A DNA stretch of 24,643 nt from an uncultured Ruminococcus sp. (GCA_900538575.1 UPZA01000023.1:1-24643); one strand, 5' to 3'; counted from the stretch's first letter, positions 14,317-22,953 are shown. Notes: generated by a model from the sequence alone, not told the origin. Numbers and translations: made by a program.

Positions 14317-14767
14317 CGAGGCTCACCTCAACTTCTCCTAAGCTGCTTCTTATAATACTGCATGCCCTTTCATATTCCGCCCCGCAATAACCTATCTCAT
14401 TAATAATTATGCCGCCGTCTGCTTCCATATTAATGTTTGCGGTAATTTTTTCATAGCTTATCCCCTGCGCTGTCAGAATACGTCCAATCTCGTCGATAAC
14501 CGACTGCTCAGCCGAATACATCATAGCGTTATCCGCCGCTTCCGACATATCGCTGTAATTTTCAAGTTCCCCTACGTCGGCGGCTACCGGCAGATCAAAG
14601 CTGAAATTTCCGTTTGCGGCGGAAGTAATGATTCCTGAAATGAATATCAGTGAAAATATAAGCTTAAGCTGCCGTGAAAATCTGTCGCCGGGTTTTATAG
14701 AATCGGCAAGAGATATAACCACACTCAAAAAGCAAGCGGAAAGTATCACTTTTTTAAGAAGCTCCAA
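14306..14767 (-). CDS. spoIIIAF: Stage III sporulation protein AF
   Basis: I call a TTG start at 14767 (153 residues). AAGGAGG lies exactly five bases before it, and the resulting N-terminus MELLKKVILSACFLS matches the family pattern of a short head followed by two membrane segments (about 5-25 and 35-55). An ATG at 14800 overlapping the spoIIIAE stop is an alternative that adds 11 residues, TIKTKDKEVI being hydrophilic. A still longer frame reading back into spoIIIAE is only a shadow. The remainder is a soluble domain ending VEVSLVGG. Its role is in the feeding-tube complex needed for forespore SigG activity. Confidence 0.88.
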   Translation of the reverse strand: MELLKKVILSACFLSVVISLADSIKPGDRFSRQLKLIFSLIFISGIITSAANGNFSFDLPVAADVGELENYSDMSEAADNAMMYSAEQSVIDEIGRILTAQGISYEKITANINMEADGGIIINEIGYCGAEYERACSIIRSSLGEVEVSLVGG

Positions 14768-14796
14768 AATAACCTCCTTATCCTTCGTTTTTATCG

Positions 14797-15903
14797 TCAT
14801 GCCGTATTTGTGCATACCGTCATTATTATAGCGGTAGAAATTATAAACATAAGAGTAAAGCAAACAAGAACGCCCATTGCCGCCGATAACACGGCTCCTA
14901 TATTTCCAAACAGTCTTGAAAGCTTCTGTGCTCCGAATATATCTGCCGCCGCGGAAGCGGCCGACACCGAAATCCTGTAAAGAGCCAGAGAAATGACAGG
15001 CGGCAGCAGCATAACCGCAAGGGCGGCGATTCCTATGCTTCCTACTCCGTTCCTTAGCAGCGCAATGCTGCCCCTGACTGTTGAATATGCGTCTGAAACC
15101 GCTCCGCCGACTACCGGAATACAATTGGATATAACATATTTAGCCGTTTTCGAACCCAGAGTATCCGCTGACGAACCGACTATGCTCTGAATAGACAGCA
15201 GGCCTGTAAATACGGTCATTATAAGACCGAGTCCCCAGGTAACGAGCTTTTTCACCCCGTCAAGCATTCCCTTAAGCGAAACAGCGCTGCACGACGCGTC
15301 GACAATTGCAAGACACAAACACATGCTAAGCAATGGCATAAGAATACCGTTTGCCGCCTGAATAGCAATATCCGATACCGTCAGAACCAGAACGTTATAG
15401 CCTGTAGCCGAGGTTATATGTCCTCCGGCAGCGGCGATTCCCGCAAAAACCGGTACAAAACAATTCATAAAATCAGCGCCGTCCTCCAGAGCCTCCGCCG
15501 AATTTGCCAAAACCTCGCAAATAGGCGCTGAAACGGCGGCAACTCCCGCCAAAACGCATACAAGCTCATAAACCTTTGCCGTACCCCCTTTTTTGACCGT
15601 GTCTCCGAGACTTTCAGCAAGCGCCGTCAGTACCACAACTATTCCCAAAGATACAAGAAGCCTTAACGGAGCGGTTACTTTGCTTATTACCGTATTTTTA
15701 ATCAGTTTCCATAGCTCCGCAGGAGTAACAGAAAGTATGCTTGAAGGGTTCTCAAAACTGATACCGTAATCCTCAAGAGTTTCTCCCGCGTAAAGCTCTT
15801 CGGCTCCGCTTGCAGAATATAATTCATCGGCAGCAGAAAAATCCGCGTAAGCCGTCAAGCTCGTACAGAAAAATAAAATCACTATTAATATAAGCTTTTT
15901 CAT
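14797..15903 (-). CDS. spoIIIAE: Stage III sporulation protein AE
   Basis: A 368-residue polytopic membrane protein of the SpoIIIA complex. It has a signal-peptide-like N-terminus (MKKLILIVILFFCTSLTAYA), then about eight hydrophobic segments from residue 75 on, including the GSKTAKYVISNCIPVVGGAV region near 255, which is characteristic of SpoIIIAE. It is thought to be a membrane channel core. The ATG overlaps the spoIIIAD stop by four bases (ATGA), implying coupled translation. The Gly/Ala-rich membrane content and length fit the family. Confidence 0.94.
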   Translation of the reverse strand: MKKLILIVILFFCTSLTAYADFSAADELYSASGAEELYAGETLEDYGISFENPSSILSVTPAELWKLIKNTVISKVTAPLRLLVSLGIVVVLTALAESLGDTVKKGGTAKVYELVCVLAGVAAVSAPICEVLANSAEALEDGADFMNCFVPVFAGIAAAGGHITSATGYNVLVLTVSDIAIQAANGILMPLLSMCLCLAIVDASCSAVSLKGMLDGVKKLVTWGLGLIMTVFTGLLSIQSIVGSSADTLGSKTAKYVISNCIPVVGGAVSDAYSTVRGSIALLRNGVGSIGIAALAVMLLPPVISLALYRISVSAASAAADIFGAQKLSRLFGNIGAVLSAAMGVLVCFTLMFIISTAIIMTVCTNTA

Positions 15904-16292
15904 TCCAGTATCACCGTTAATATGTCAATCAGACTTTCAAAAAGCGGTATAGCCAATATAACAAGCTGAAGCTTCCCGAAAATTTCCGCTGCCGAAGCAA
16001 TAGCGGCTTCATTGCAGTCACGGCATATGTCAGACGCAAACTGAGTTAGCCAGCATACGCCCAGCGCTTTAAAAAGTATACTGACATAATCCTTTTCAAG
16101 TCCCGAATATTCCATTAGCGTATCCATCTTCTCCAAAACTGCCGGCAGTCCGTCGGCAGCATTGAAGAAAATCATCGCCGTAACGGCGATAACAAGCAGC
16201 ACAGTCTGTTCCTTTGAATGTTTTTCCGTTATTTTGCACATTAGGGAAGCGCATATGCACAAACCGCATACGGATGCAATATCTCCTACCAT
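15900..16292 (-). CDS. spoIIIAD: Stage III sporulation protein AD
   Basis: A 130-residue integral membrane protein with about three or four hydrophobic segments (7-22, 30-48, 65-85 and 108-128), in keeping with SpoIIIAD. The conserved region with LFKALGVCWLTQFASDICRD (73-92) is recognisable. It overlaps spoIIIAC by seven bases and spoIIIAE by four. It resembles small membrane proteins of the type III export apparatus and probably sits at the base of the channel. Confidence 0.9.
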   Translation of the reverse strand: MVGDIASVCGLCICASLMCKITEKHSKEQTVLLVIAVTAMIFFNAADGLPAVLEKMDTLMEYSGLEKDYVSILFKALGVCWLTQFASDICRDCNEAAIASAAEIFGKLQLVILAIPLFESLIDILTVILE

Positions 16293-16483
16293 AGTCCAAA
16301 TACCGTTTTAACAGTATCAAACAAGCCGCTGATGCTGTCAATAATCATCATCAGTACTACTATCAGCCCTGCAAGCGTAGTCATCATAGCCTGCTCCTCA
16401 CGCTCGGCACGCTTTAAAACAAGGTTCAGCACAGCGACTATAATCCCTATTCCCGCAATTTTAAAGATCAGATCAACGTCCAT
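16286..16483 (-). CDS. spoIIIAC: Stage III sporulation protein AC
   Basis: A 65-residue protein with two membrane helices (about 6-25 and 35-55) separated by a charged RAEREEQA turn, the expected SpoIIIAC form. It starts 17 bases after spoIIIAB with an AAAGGA ribosome-binding site and overlaps spoIIIAD by seven bases. It is part of the inner membrane base of the SpoIIIA channel. Confidence 0.92.
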   Translation of the reverse strand: MDVDLIFKIAGIGIIVAVLNLVLKRAEREEQAMMTTLAGLIVVLMMIIDSISGLFDTVKTVFGLW

Positions 16484-16500
16484 TTTTTATCATTCCTTTA

Positions 16501-17001
16501 CTAAATTATAAGAATACCCGCCATAGCTCCGGCAAGTATGCCCATTGAACGGCAGAGCTTACCCTTAACTGCATATTTTTCAGTTTGCTTTTCAATCATT
16601 GAACCTATATTTTCGTTAAATACGGCTAAAACTGAAAGCTGCCCCTGCGTATCAGTAGTCCCTAACTGCGTTCCAAGCTGCGCTAATATCTTTTTTTCCT
16701 CCTGACTGAGACTGAAATCGGACATTACGCTTTCAACCCATATTTCACCTGCCGGCTTGCTTTTATCACAATATTTTCCCGTATGCAGAAATCCTATATC
16801 GTTATATAGATCATTATCGCCAAGCAGCAATATAATTTCTCTTACAGTAAGACTGCGGTATCTGATTAGAGTAGCTATCTCGTCAGTCATCTTCCTGAAT
16901 AAAATAAGTCTTTCAAGTTTTCTTTTAATTCCTGAAGATATATTCATACCGATAGAACTGAATGCAAGAAAAATAAGAAGAACACCTGTAAGCCTAAGCA
17001 T
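16501..17001 (-). CDS. spoIIIAB: Stage III sporulation protein AB
   Basis: A 166-residue protein using the ATG at 17001, which has GGGAGA seven bases upstream and gives the family-like N-terminus MLRLTGVLLIFLAFSSIG. An ATG at 17022 adds seven charged residues without a ribosome-binding site. It has an N-terminal membrane helix, a helical cytoplasmic domain with LERLILFRKMTDEIATLIRY, and a C-terminal hydrophobic tail GILAGAMAGILII. The layout resembles type II secretion GspF-like proteins, as known for SpoIIIAB. It overlaps spoIIIAA by eight bases. Confidence 0.92.
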   Translation of the reverse strand: MLRLTGVLLIFLAFSSIGMNISSGIKRKLERLILFRKMTDEIATLIRYRSLTVREIILLLGDNDLYNDIGFLHTGKYCDKSKPAGEIWVESVMSDFSLSQEEKKILAQLGTQLGTTDTQGQLSVLAVFNENIGSMIEKQTEKYAVKGKLCRSMGILAGAMAGILII

Positions 17002-17920
17002 ATACTTCTCCCGCTTTCTCATATTTTATTACTTTGCCTACATTTCTTCCCGTCCCAAGCGTAGCAAAGCATTCAAATATTCCGTTTTTTATTATCTCAT
17101 CTATATTCTTTCTTTTAATAACATCCCGCAACCCTCCGCCGTGCACCGACGCAATAACCTTGACTCCTGTATTAGACGAGCTTAGAAGAGCCGAACAATC
17201 CTCTTCTCCTCCAATCTCGTCACAAACTACAATATCCGGCGACATAACGCGTACAGCCGTCAAAATTCCTTTGGATTTTGGATATCCGTCGAAAACATCC
17301 GTCATTCTTCCCACATTATTCTGAGGCACTCCATGATAAACGGCTCCTATTTCCCCTCTTTCATCAATAACAGAAATTCTGTATCTTCCGCCCAGTATTC
17401 TGCATAAATCCTTTATTACAGTAGTTTTTCCGCTCATAGGAGGTCCGATAATAAGTAGACTTTTAAGTCCTGAGCAGAAACATTTATTATATATTTCATC
17501 GGCGCATCCGTAAGCCTGTCCTGAGATTCTGAAATTAAGACCGCTTATATATTTAAGAGTCTCTATTTTGCCGTTTTCAGTAACGGCAGTTCCGCATATT
17601 CCTACTCGGTTTCCGCCCTCAAGAGTTATGAAGCCCTCTGATATTTCCCGCTTATAGCTATGTATTGAATAGTCACAGACCGCTCTGAAGGAATATTCCA
17701 TATCCTCGGGCGTAACCGGAACGCACATTTCAGAATAATCCGTAACCCCTCCCCTGCCAGTAAGAAACCGTTCCGTTCCGTATGAAACTATTCCCAAGGG
17801 GCGGTTGACTCTCATTCTGATCTCATGAATATCGTCAAAGCAAGACATCATTAATAAGGATTGTCCGATTTTCGGAGGAAAATAATTCTTCAGTTTTGAA
17901 ATATTCTGTTTACAGTTCAT
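16994..17920 (-). CDS. spoIIIAA: Stage III sporulation protein AA (ATPase)
   Basis: A 308-residue cytoplasmic ATPase that powers the SpoIIIA complex in the mother cell, related to secretion ATPases. Walker A is GPPMSGKTT (159-167) and Walker B DIVVCDEIGG (229-238). The N-terminal domain holds IHEIRMRVNRPL (31-42), and residues 99-111 (TLEGGNRVGICGT) are typical of the family. An AAGGAAG ribosome-binding site precedes the ATG. It is the first gene of the eight-gene operon, diverging from the trp operon. Confidence 0.95.
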   Translation of the reverse strand: MNCKQNISKLKNYFPPKIGQSLLMMSCFDDIHEIRMRVNRPLGIVSYGTERFLTGRGGVTDYSEMCVPVTPEDMEYSFRAVCDYSIHSYKREISEGFITLEGGNRVGICGTAVTENGKIETLKYISGLNFRISGQAYGCADEIYNKCFCSGLKSLLIIGPPMSGKTTVIKDLCRILGGRYRISVIDERGEIGAVYHGVPQNNVGRMTDVFDGYPKSKGILTAVRVMSPDIVVCDEIGGEEDCSALLSSSNTGVKVIASVHGGGLRDVIKRKNIDEIIKNGIFECFATLGTGRNVGKVIKYEKAGEVYA

Positions 17921-17948
17921 GATTCTTCACTTCCTTTTCCGTTATAAA

Positions 17949-17977
17949 ATTCTATGCCGTACTCTTTGCGTTTAGAA
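17949..17977 (-). promoter_or_regulatory. Candidate SigE-type promoter of spoIIIA
   Basis: On the minus strand CATAGAAT (17956-17949) matches the SigE -10 CATACAAT in seven of eight positions. A loose -35-like TTCTAAA (17977-17971) lies 14 bases upstream. A start near 17942 would leave about 20 leader bases including the ribosome-binding site. spoIIIA is SigE-controlled in Bacillus, which supports the idea, but the -35 match is weak. Confidence 0.45.
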
Positions 17978-18055
17978 CATCCATAGTTTAATACGGTAAC
18001 ATTTACTGCTTTAAAAGCATATTATAAAAGCATAAAGAATTTTTTATTTAACCCC

Positions 18056-18084
18056 TTGACAAAAAAAATTATCTGTATTATAAT
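18056..18084 (+). promoter_or_regulatory. trpE: Consensus promoter of the trp operon
   Basis: TTGACA (18056-18061) and TATAAT (18079-18084) are both perfect and are separated by 17 bases that begin with an A tract. Transcription should begin close to 18091, right before the T-box leader. With such a strong promoter, regulation is expected to depend on the downstream leader and not on initiation. Confidence 0.9.
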
Positions 18085-18090
18085 AATAGC

Positions 18091-18390
18091 ATAATATTTT
18101 TAAATTCGAAGAGCAAAGGTAAGTAATCGGCAAAACGATGCTGCAGAGAGCCGAATGTTGGTGCGATTTCGGTGCATACGCTGTTTGATGAATGGATTTG
18201 TGAGAAGCATAGTGAAAGATTAATTTGAGTATCTATCGCCGTTTTCCCCACGTTACAGGGGTAGGGTATTTATGGCTTCTGGCCTGCGTATCCGAAAAAG
18301 AAAAGCAGTTTGAATTTAATTTTTTCTGCTTTTGAAATTGGGTGGCACCACGATGTCTATCGTCCCTTTTAGGACGGTAGGCATTTTTTG
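18091..18390 (+). promoter_or_regulatory. T-box leader with UGG specifier (tRNA-Trp sensing)
   Basis: The roughly 300-base leader shows the conserved parts of a T-box. Near the 5' end are GGTAAGTAA and the GAATGTTGGTGCGA/CGGTGCATACGC distal stem I blocks. The specifier loop reads GAA-TGG-A, with TGG at 18193-18195. Stem III is AAAAGCAG/CTGCTTTT (18301-18332), and the T-box itself is TGGGTGGCACCACG at 18339-18352. Uncharged tRNA-Trp would bind specifier and T-box and favour an antiterminator over the terminator at 18353-18389. It controls the trp genes that follow. Confidence 0.94.
18353..18389 (+). terminator. T-box-controlled intrinsic terminator
   Basis: ATGTCTATCGTCC (18353-18365) pairs with GGACGGTAGGCAT (18372-18384), 13 pairs including G-U, with a CTTTTA loop and a run of Ts to 18389. 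The left arm directly follows the T-box, so the antiterminator is mutually exclusive with this hairpin. Read-through reaches trpE 55 bases on. Confidence 0.93.
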
Positions 18391-18444
18391 TTGCCTTAAA
18401 CGCAAATCATACCGTGCCAAGTTTCAGAAAAGGAGTATTCTGTT

Positions 18445-19914
18445 ATGATTTACCCAGATATTGAACAGTTAAAGAAAAATATTGAAGGTTATAAGGTACA
18501 TCCGATTTTTTATGAAATCATGTCGGATTCATTTACGCCAATTCATATTTTCAAGGCTTTGCAAAGAGGAGAAGAAAACGCTTTTATTCTTGAATCTGTA
18601 AGCAACGGTGAGCAATGGGGTAAATATTCTTTTATAGGCATAAATCCACTTATGGAAGTCATTATCAATAAGGGCGACGCCTATACATTCAGCGAAGGCG
18701 GAACAACGTCCAAAAAAATTACCGATCCGGTAGAATATTTAGGAAAAATATTGCAAAACTATACGTCTCCCAGGCTTAAAAACGCTCCTAATTTAACCGG
18801 AGGATTAGTAGGCTACTTCGGATATGATACCGTAAGATACGCCGAGCCGAGTCTCAGAAATGTTCCTCCGGACGACGTTAATATGCCGGACTGTCATTTG
18901 TTTCTTTACGACGAGCTTATAGCATACGATCATTTGAACAGCAAGGTTATTATTATAAAAAACATCAAAGCTGACAGAAATATTGAAAAACAGTATAGTG
19001 AAGCTCTGAACCGCTTTAAAAAGCTTGAAGACAAAATAAATTCTTACTTTGAAAGACCGCATTCCCCGGGTAAGCTAAAAGATTTTGAAGTCAGCTCTAA
19101 TATCTCAAAGGAGCAATTTATTGAAAATGTAAACAAAGCAAAAGAGCATATTGTAAACGGCGATATATTTCAGATAGTACTTTCTCAGCGATTTGAAATC
19201 GAAAATCCTCCTGAAAGCTTTAACGTTTACAGGCTTCTCAGAGCCACAAATCCTTCTCCATATCTATATTATTTCAAAAGCAGCTCATACAGCATAGCCG
19301 GTTCCTCTCCTGAAATGCTTGTGAGCGTAAAGGACGGAATCGTTAAAACAAAGCCGATTGCCGGAACTATGCCCAGGGGTAAAAATGAACAAGAGGATAA
19401 GCAGCTTGAAAAGCGTCTCAATGAAGACTCTAAAGAAAGAGCAGAACATACAATGCTGGTCGACCTTGGCAGAAATGATGTAGGTAAAGTATCAAAATTC
19501 GGAAGCGTTGAAGTAACCAGCTTTATGAAAACAGAAAAATATTCAAAGGTTATGCATCTTGTTTCTGACGTCAAAGGAGAGCTAAGAGAGGATAAAACGG
19601 CTCTGGACGCGTTACTGGCGGTACTTCCCGCCGGAACTCTTTCAGGGGCTCCAAAAATAAGGGCTATGGAGCTAATCGACGAGCTTGAGAATAAGCGCAG
19701 AGGTCTTTACGGCGGAACAATCGGCTATATCGGATTCGACGGAAATATTGACACATGTATAGCAATCAGAACAGTACTTTTTAAAAATAACAAAGCGTAT
19801 GTCCAGGCCGGCGCAGGGATAGTCCGTGATTCAGTCCCGGAAAAAGAGTTTGAGGAAACAAAAAACAAAGCGTTGGCTATGATAAACGCAGTCAAGGAGG
19901 CGTCGGCATTATGA
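18445..19914 (+). CDS. trpE: Anthranilate synthase component I
   Basis: Converts chorismate to anthranilate with ammonia delivered by the TrpG domain. The 489-residue length is usual. The N-terminal domain contains FILES (47-51) followed by YSFIG (61-65), the tryptophan feedback site in the family. The chorismate-binding core has KPIAGTMPRGK (303-313), ERAEHTMLVDLGRNDVG, GTLSGAPK (397-404) and GAGIVRDSVPEKE. The ATG has AAAGGAG upstream. The stop codon overlaps the next ATG (ATGA). p-Aminobenzoate synthase is the alternative, excluded by the trp context and the full feedback domain. Confidence 0.96.
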   Translation: MIYPDIEQLKKNIEGYKVHPIFYEIMSDSFTPIHIFKALQRGEENAFILESVSNGEQWGKYSFIGINPLMEVIINKGDAYTFSEGGTTSKKITDPVEYLGKILQNYTSPRLKNAPNLTGGLVGYFGYDTVRYAEPSLRNVPPDDVNMPDCHLFLYDELIAYDHLNSKVIIIKNIKADRNIEKQYSEALNRFKKLEDKINSYFERPHSPGKLKDFEVSSNISKEQFIENVNKAKEHIVNGDIFQIVLSQRFEIENPPESFNVYRLLRATNPSPYLYYFKSSSYSIAGSSPEMLVSVKDGIVKTKPIAGTMPRGKNEQEDKQLEKRLNEDSKERAEHTMLVDLGRNDVGKVSKFGSVEVTSFMKTEKYSKVMHLVSDVKGELREDKTALDALLAVLPAGTLSGAPKIRAMELIDELENKRRGLYGGTIGYIGFDGNIDTCIAIRTVLFKNNKAYVQAGAGIVRDSVPEKEFEETKNKALAMINAVKEASAL

Positions 19915-21545
19915 TTTTAATGATAGATAATTATGATTCTTTCACTTATAATCTCTACCAATTTATCGGAGAACTAAGCAGTGATATTAAAGTAGTAAGA
20001 AACGACTGCATTACTATTAAAGAAATTGAGAAGCTGTCGCCGCAGGCAATTATTATTTCACCCGGTCCCGGATACCCTAAGGACGCCGGAATCTCAGTTG
20101 AAATAATCAAAAGATTTTCCGGTAAACTGCCGATATTAGGTATCTGTCTGGGACATCAGGCTATATGCGAAGCGTTCGGTGGAAAAATCATCAGAGCCGA
20201 CGAGCTAATGCACGGAAAATCAAGTTTGATTAAAATCAGCGATTCATCTGCAATTTTTAAAGAGCTTCCAGAAACTATTGAAGCGGCAAGATATCATTCG
20301 CTTATAGCCGAACACGCTTCCCTCCCCGATTGCCTGACAGTTACCGCATACGACTCCTCCGGCCAGATAATGGCGGTCGAGCATAAGGAGCATAAAACCT
20401 TTGGATTGCAGTTTCATCCAGAATCAATTCTTACGCCGCACGGTAAAATTATTATAAGAAATTTTCTTTATACCATTAATAATATTGAACTAAACAAAGA
20501 AAACATACCTGAGCCTGAAATGCCTAAAACATTACTCAAGCCGTTCATTGCCAAGGCTGCCGACGGAATCAATCTTACGTGCAACGAAGCAATGCAGGCT
20601 ATGAATATCATAATGAACGGAGAGGCTACGGACGCTCAGATTGCCGGATTTTTAACGGCTTTGCGAATAAAGGGCGAAACTGTGGACGAGATAACCGGTT
20701 TCGCAAAAATAATGAGAGAAAAAGCCAAAACAGTCGAAGGCTGCCGGGACGCTGTCGATATAGTAGGAACGGGCGGAGATCTTGCAAATACATTTAATAT
20801 TTCCACTACCTCCTCGTTTGTTATAGCCGGCTGCGGAGCAAAGGTAGCAAAACACGGAAACCGCAGCGTTTCAAGCAAAAGCGGAGCCGCCGATGTTCTT
20901 GAAAGTCTGGGAGTAAAAATATCTTCATCTCCGGAACAGGCTAAAAATATGATTGACAACATCTGCATATCTTTTCTGTTTGCTCAAAACTACCACGGTT
21001 CAATGAGGTATGTCGGTCCGGCAAGACGGGAGCTTGGAATAAGAACCGTTTTTAATATACTCGGCCCCCTTGCAAACCCGGCAAATACAGATTATATCCT
21101 TCTTGGCGTCTATGACAGATCTCTTCTTGAGCTTATGGCAGGAGTTCTTATAAATCTGGGAATAAAAAGAGCTATGCTTATATATGGAAATGATAAACTG
21201 GACGAAATATCAATTTCTGATACAACTTCCGTATGCGAAATAATGAACGGTAAAATTTCAAGCTACGAAATAAATCCCGAGGATTACGGAATGAAGCTTG
21301 CAGACAAAAATGAAATTGTCGGAGGCACCTCGGAAGAAAACGCCAAAATCACACTTGGAATTCTTAAAGGAAAAATTAAGGGCGCCAAACGCGACATAGT
21401 TTTGCTCAATGCAGGCTGCGCTCTTTATATCGCCGGAAAAGCCGACAATATATCAGAAGGAATAAATCTTGCCAAAGCGTCCATAGACGGCGGATGGGCG
21501 TATTCGAAGCTGCAGCAGCTTATTGAATATTCCAATAAATACTGA
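19911..21545 (+). CDS. trpGD: Fused anthranilate synthase glutaminase - anthranilate phosphoribosyltransferase
   Basis: A 544-residue two-domain enzyme. TrpG (1-190) is a class I glutamine amidotransferase with PGPGYP (51-56), nucleophile C79 in GICLGHQ, and H169 and E171 in FHPES. A linker (about 190-210) with acidic and proline residues joins it to TrpD (about 211-544), which transfers phosphoribosyl from PRPP to anthranilate. TrpD has GTGGD (286-290), NISTTSS (296-302) and KHGNRSVSSKSG (314-325). All essential residues of both parts are visible. It is joined to trpE by an ATGA overlap. Such G-D fusions are known in enterobacteria and some Clostridia; here the two domains come from one continuous frame with no stop between. 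Confidence 0.96.
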   Translation: MILMIDNYDSFTYNLYQFIGELSSDIKVVRNDCITIKEIEKLSPQAIIISPGPGYPKDAGISVEIIKRFSGKLPILGICLGHQAICEAFGGKIIRADELMHGKSSLIKISDSSAIFKELPETIEAARYHSLIAEHASLPDCLTVTAYDSSGQIMAVEHKEHKTFGLQFHPESILTPHGKIIIRNFLYTINNIELNKENIPEPEMPKTLLKPFIAKAADGINLTCNEAMQAMNIIMNGEATDAQIAGFLTALRIKGETVDEITGFAKIMREKAKTVEGCRDAVDIVGTGGDLANTFNISTTSSFVIAGCGAKVAKHGNRSVSSKSGAADVLESLGVKISSSPEQAKNMIDNICISFLFAQNYHGSMRYVGPARRELGIRTVFNILGPLANPANTDYILLGVYDRSLLELMAGVLINLGIKRAMLIYGNDKLDEISISDTTSVCEIMNGKISSYEINPEDYGMKLADKNEIVGGTSEENAKITLGILKGKIKGAKRDIVLLNAGCALYIAGKADNISEGINLAKASIDGGWAYSKLQQLIEYSNKY

Positions 21546-21553
21546 GGTGCGAT

Positions 21554-22333
21554 ATGATACTTGACGATATAATAGAAAAAAGAAAAATACAACTGGAAAG
21601 AGAAAAATCCTCAGCGCCGCTAAAACAAATTAAAAAAAGAGCTTTAGAAATAAAAACTCCTGTTAAGGATTTTTATTCAGCGCTTAAAGGAAATAAGCTT
21701 TCCGTTATTGCAGAAGTGAAAAAAGCCTCTCCTTCAAAATCTGTTATAAAAGAAAACTTCAATCCGGTTGACATAGCGGTCAGCTATCAAAAATCAGGCG
21801 CCGACGCTATATCCTGCTTAACTGAGGAATTTTTCTTTCAGGGAAAAAGCGATTATTTGAAAAATATAAGAACGGCAGTTGATATACCCATATTGCGTAA
21901 GGATTTTATTTTTGACGAATATCAGATTTACGAGGCAAGAGCAATCGGAGCCGACGCCGTTTTACTGATCGCTGCTATACTGGATACCGATACAATGCTT
22001 AAGTTCAAATATATTGCTGACAGCTTAGGAATGCATTGCCTTTTCGAAGCCCATAACAGTACGGAATTAAATAACATACTTAAATGCTCTCCAAAGATAG
22101 TGGGCATAAACAACAGGAATCTTAAAACCTTTGAAGTAAGCCTTGAAAACACCAGAAAGCTTGCGTCGATGATACCTGAAGACTGCGCGATCGTTTCAGA
22201 AAGCGGTATTTCCCTCAATGCAGATATGATTTTTGTGAAAAACTGCGGAGCGGACGCCGTTCTGATAGGCGAATCTCTGATGAGAAGCGAAAATATATCT
22301 GAAACATTAAACATGCTGAGGAAAGACGTATGA
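21554..22333 (+). CDS. trpC: Indole-3-glycerol phosphate synthase
   Basis: A 259-residue TIM-barrel enzyme that closes the indole ring of CdRP with release of CO2. Expected active-site residues are E54 and K56 in IAEVKKASPS, K116 in ILRKDF, E165, N187 in GINNRNL and the SESG motif (215-218). A GAGGTG ribosome-binding site lies in the eight bases between trpGD and the ATG. The stop overlaps trpF by four bases. Length and motifs are typical; trpC and trpF are separate here, not fused as in enterobacteria. Confidence 0.96.
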   Translation: MILDDIIEKRKIQLEREKSSAPLKQIKKRALEIKTPVKDFYSALKGNKLSVIAEVKKASPSKSVIKENFNPVDIAVSYQKSGADAISCLTEEFFFQGKSDYLKNIRTAVDIPILRKDFIFDEYQIYEARAIGADAVLLIAAILDTDTMLKFKYIADSLGMHCLFEAHNSTELNNILKCSPKIVGINNRNLKTFEVSLENTRKLASMIPEDCAIVSESGISLNADMIFVKNCGADAVLIGESLMRSENISETLNMLRKDV

Positions 22334-22953
22334 TTATAAAAATCTGCGGAATCAGACGTCCTGAAGATATAATCTATGTAAATGAGTTCAAACCCGATTA
22401 TATCGGATTTGTATTTGCTGAATCGAAACGCCGTATAACTGCTGAAAATGCGGCTGAATTAAAAAAAATGCTTTCCCAGGAAATAAAAGCAGTCGGCGTT
22501 TTTGTGAACTGTCCTATTGAAAGAACAGCGGAAATACAAAAAACTGTCGGACTCGACGTTATTCAGCTTCACGGAGACGAGAATATAAGCTATTTACAAA
22601 AGCTTAAAAGTAAGGTAAAATGCGATATATGGAAAGCCGTAAGAGTCAGAAATCAATATGATATAGAAAAAGCAGACAACATTGGAGCGAATATGCTCCT
22701 GCTTGACGCTTTTTCACCGGACAGCTACGGCGGAACCGGAAAAACAGCAGATACGGAAATTATTAACAAGGCTCGATTTAAAACGCCGTTTTTTATTGCG
22801 GGCGGTTTAAGCTGCGGTAACATAAAGCGCGTCATAAGTCAGGTTTCACCTGATGGAGTGGATATTTCAGGCGGCGTTGAAACTGATGGTTTTAAGGACA
22901 GAGAAAAAATTAAAAATATAATCAATATAGTTAGGAGTGTAAACCTTGAATAA
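22330..22953 (+). CDS. trpF: Phosphoribosylanthranilate isomerase
   Basis: Isomerizes PRA to CdRP, the step before TrpC. The 207-residue TIM barrel starts with IKICGIRRPEDI, so C6 is the general base, and D126 in LLLDAF is the general acid. GGTGKT (134-139) and SGGVETDGFKD bind phosphate. HGDE (81-84) is also conserved. It overlaps trpC by four and trpB by eight bases, which implies coupled translation. Confidence 0.96.
   Translation: MIIKICGIRRPEDIIYVNEFKPDYIGFVFAESKRRITAENAAELKKMLSQEIKAVGVFVNCPIERTAEIQKTVGLDVIQLHGDENISYLQKLKSKVKCDIWKAVRVRNQYDIEKADNIGANMLLLDAFSPDSYGGTGKTADTEIINKARFKTPFFIAGGLSCGNIKRVISQVSPDGVDISGGVETDGFKDREKIKNIINIVRSVNLE

Noticed and set aside
14768..15124. Long upstream extension of spoIIIAF giving a 272-residue frame
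   Set aside because: The extension lies entirely in another frame inside spoIIIAE, has low-complexity Arg/Gly/Ser composition and no family match. The TTG at 14767 with AAGGAGG gives the expected protein.
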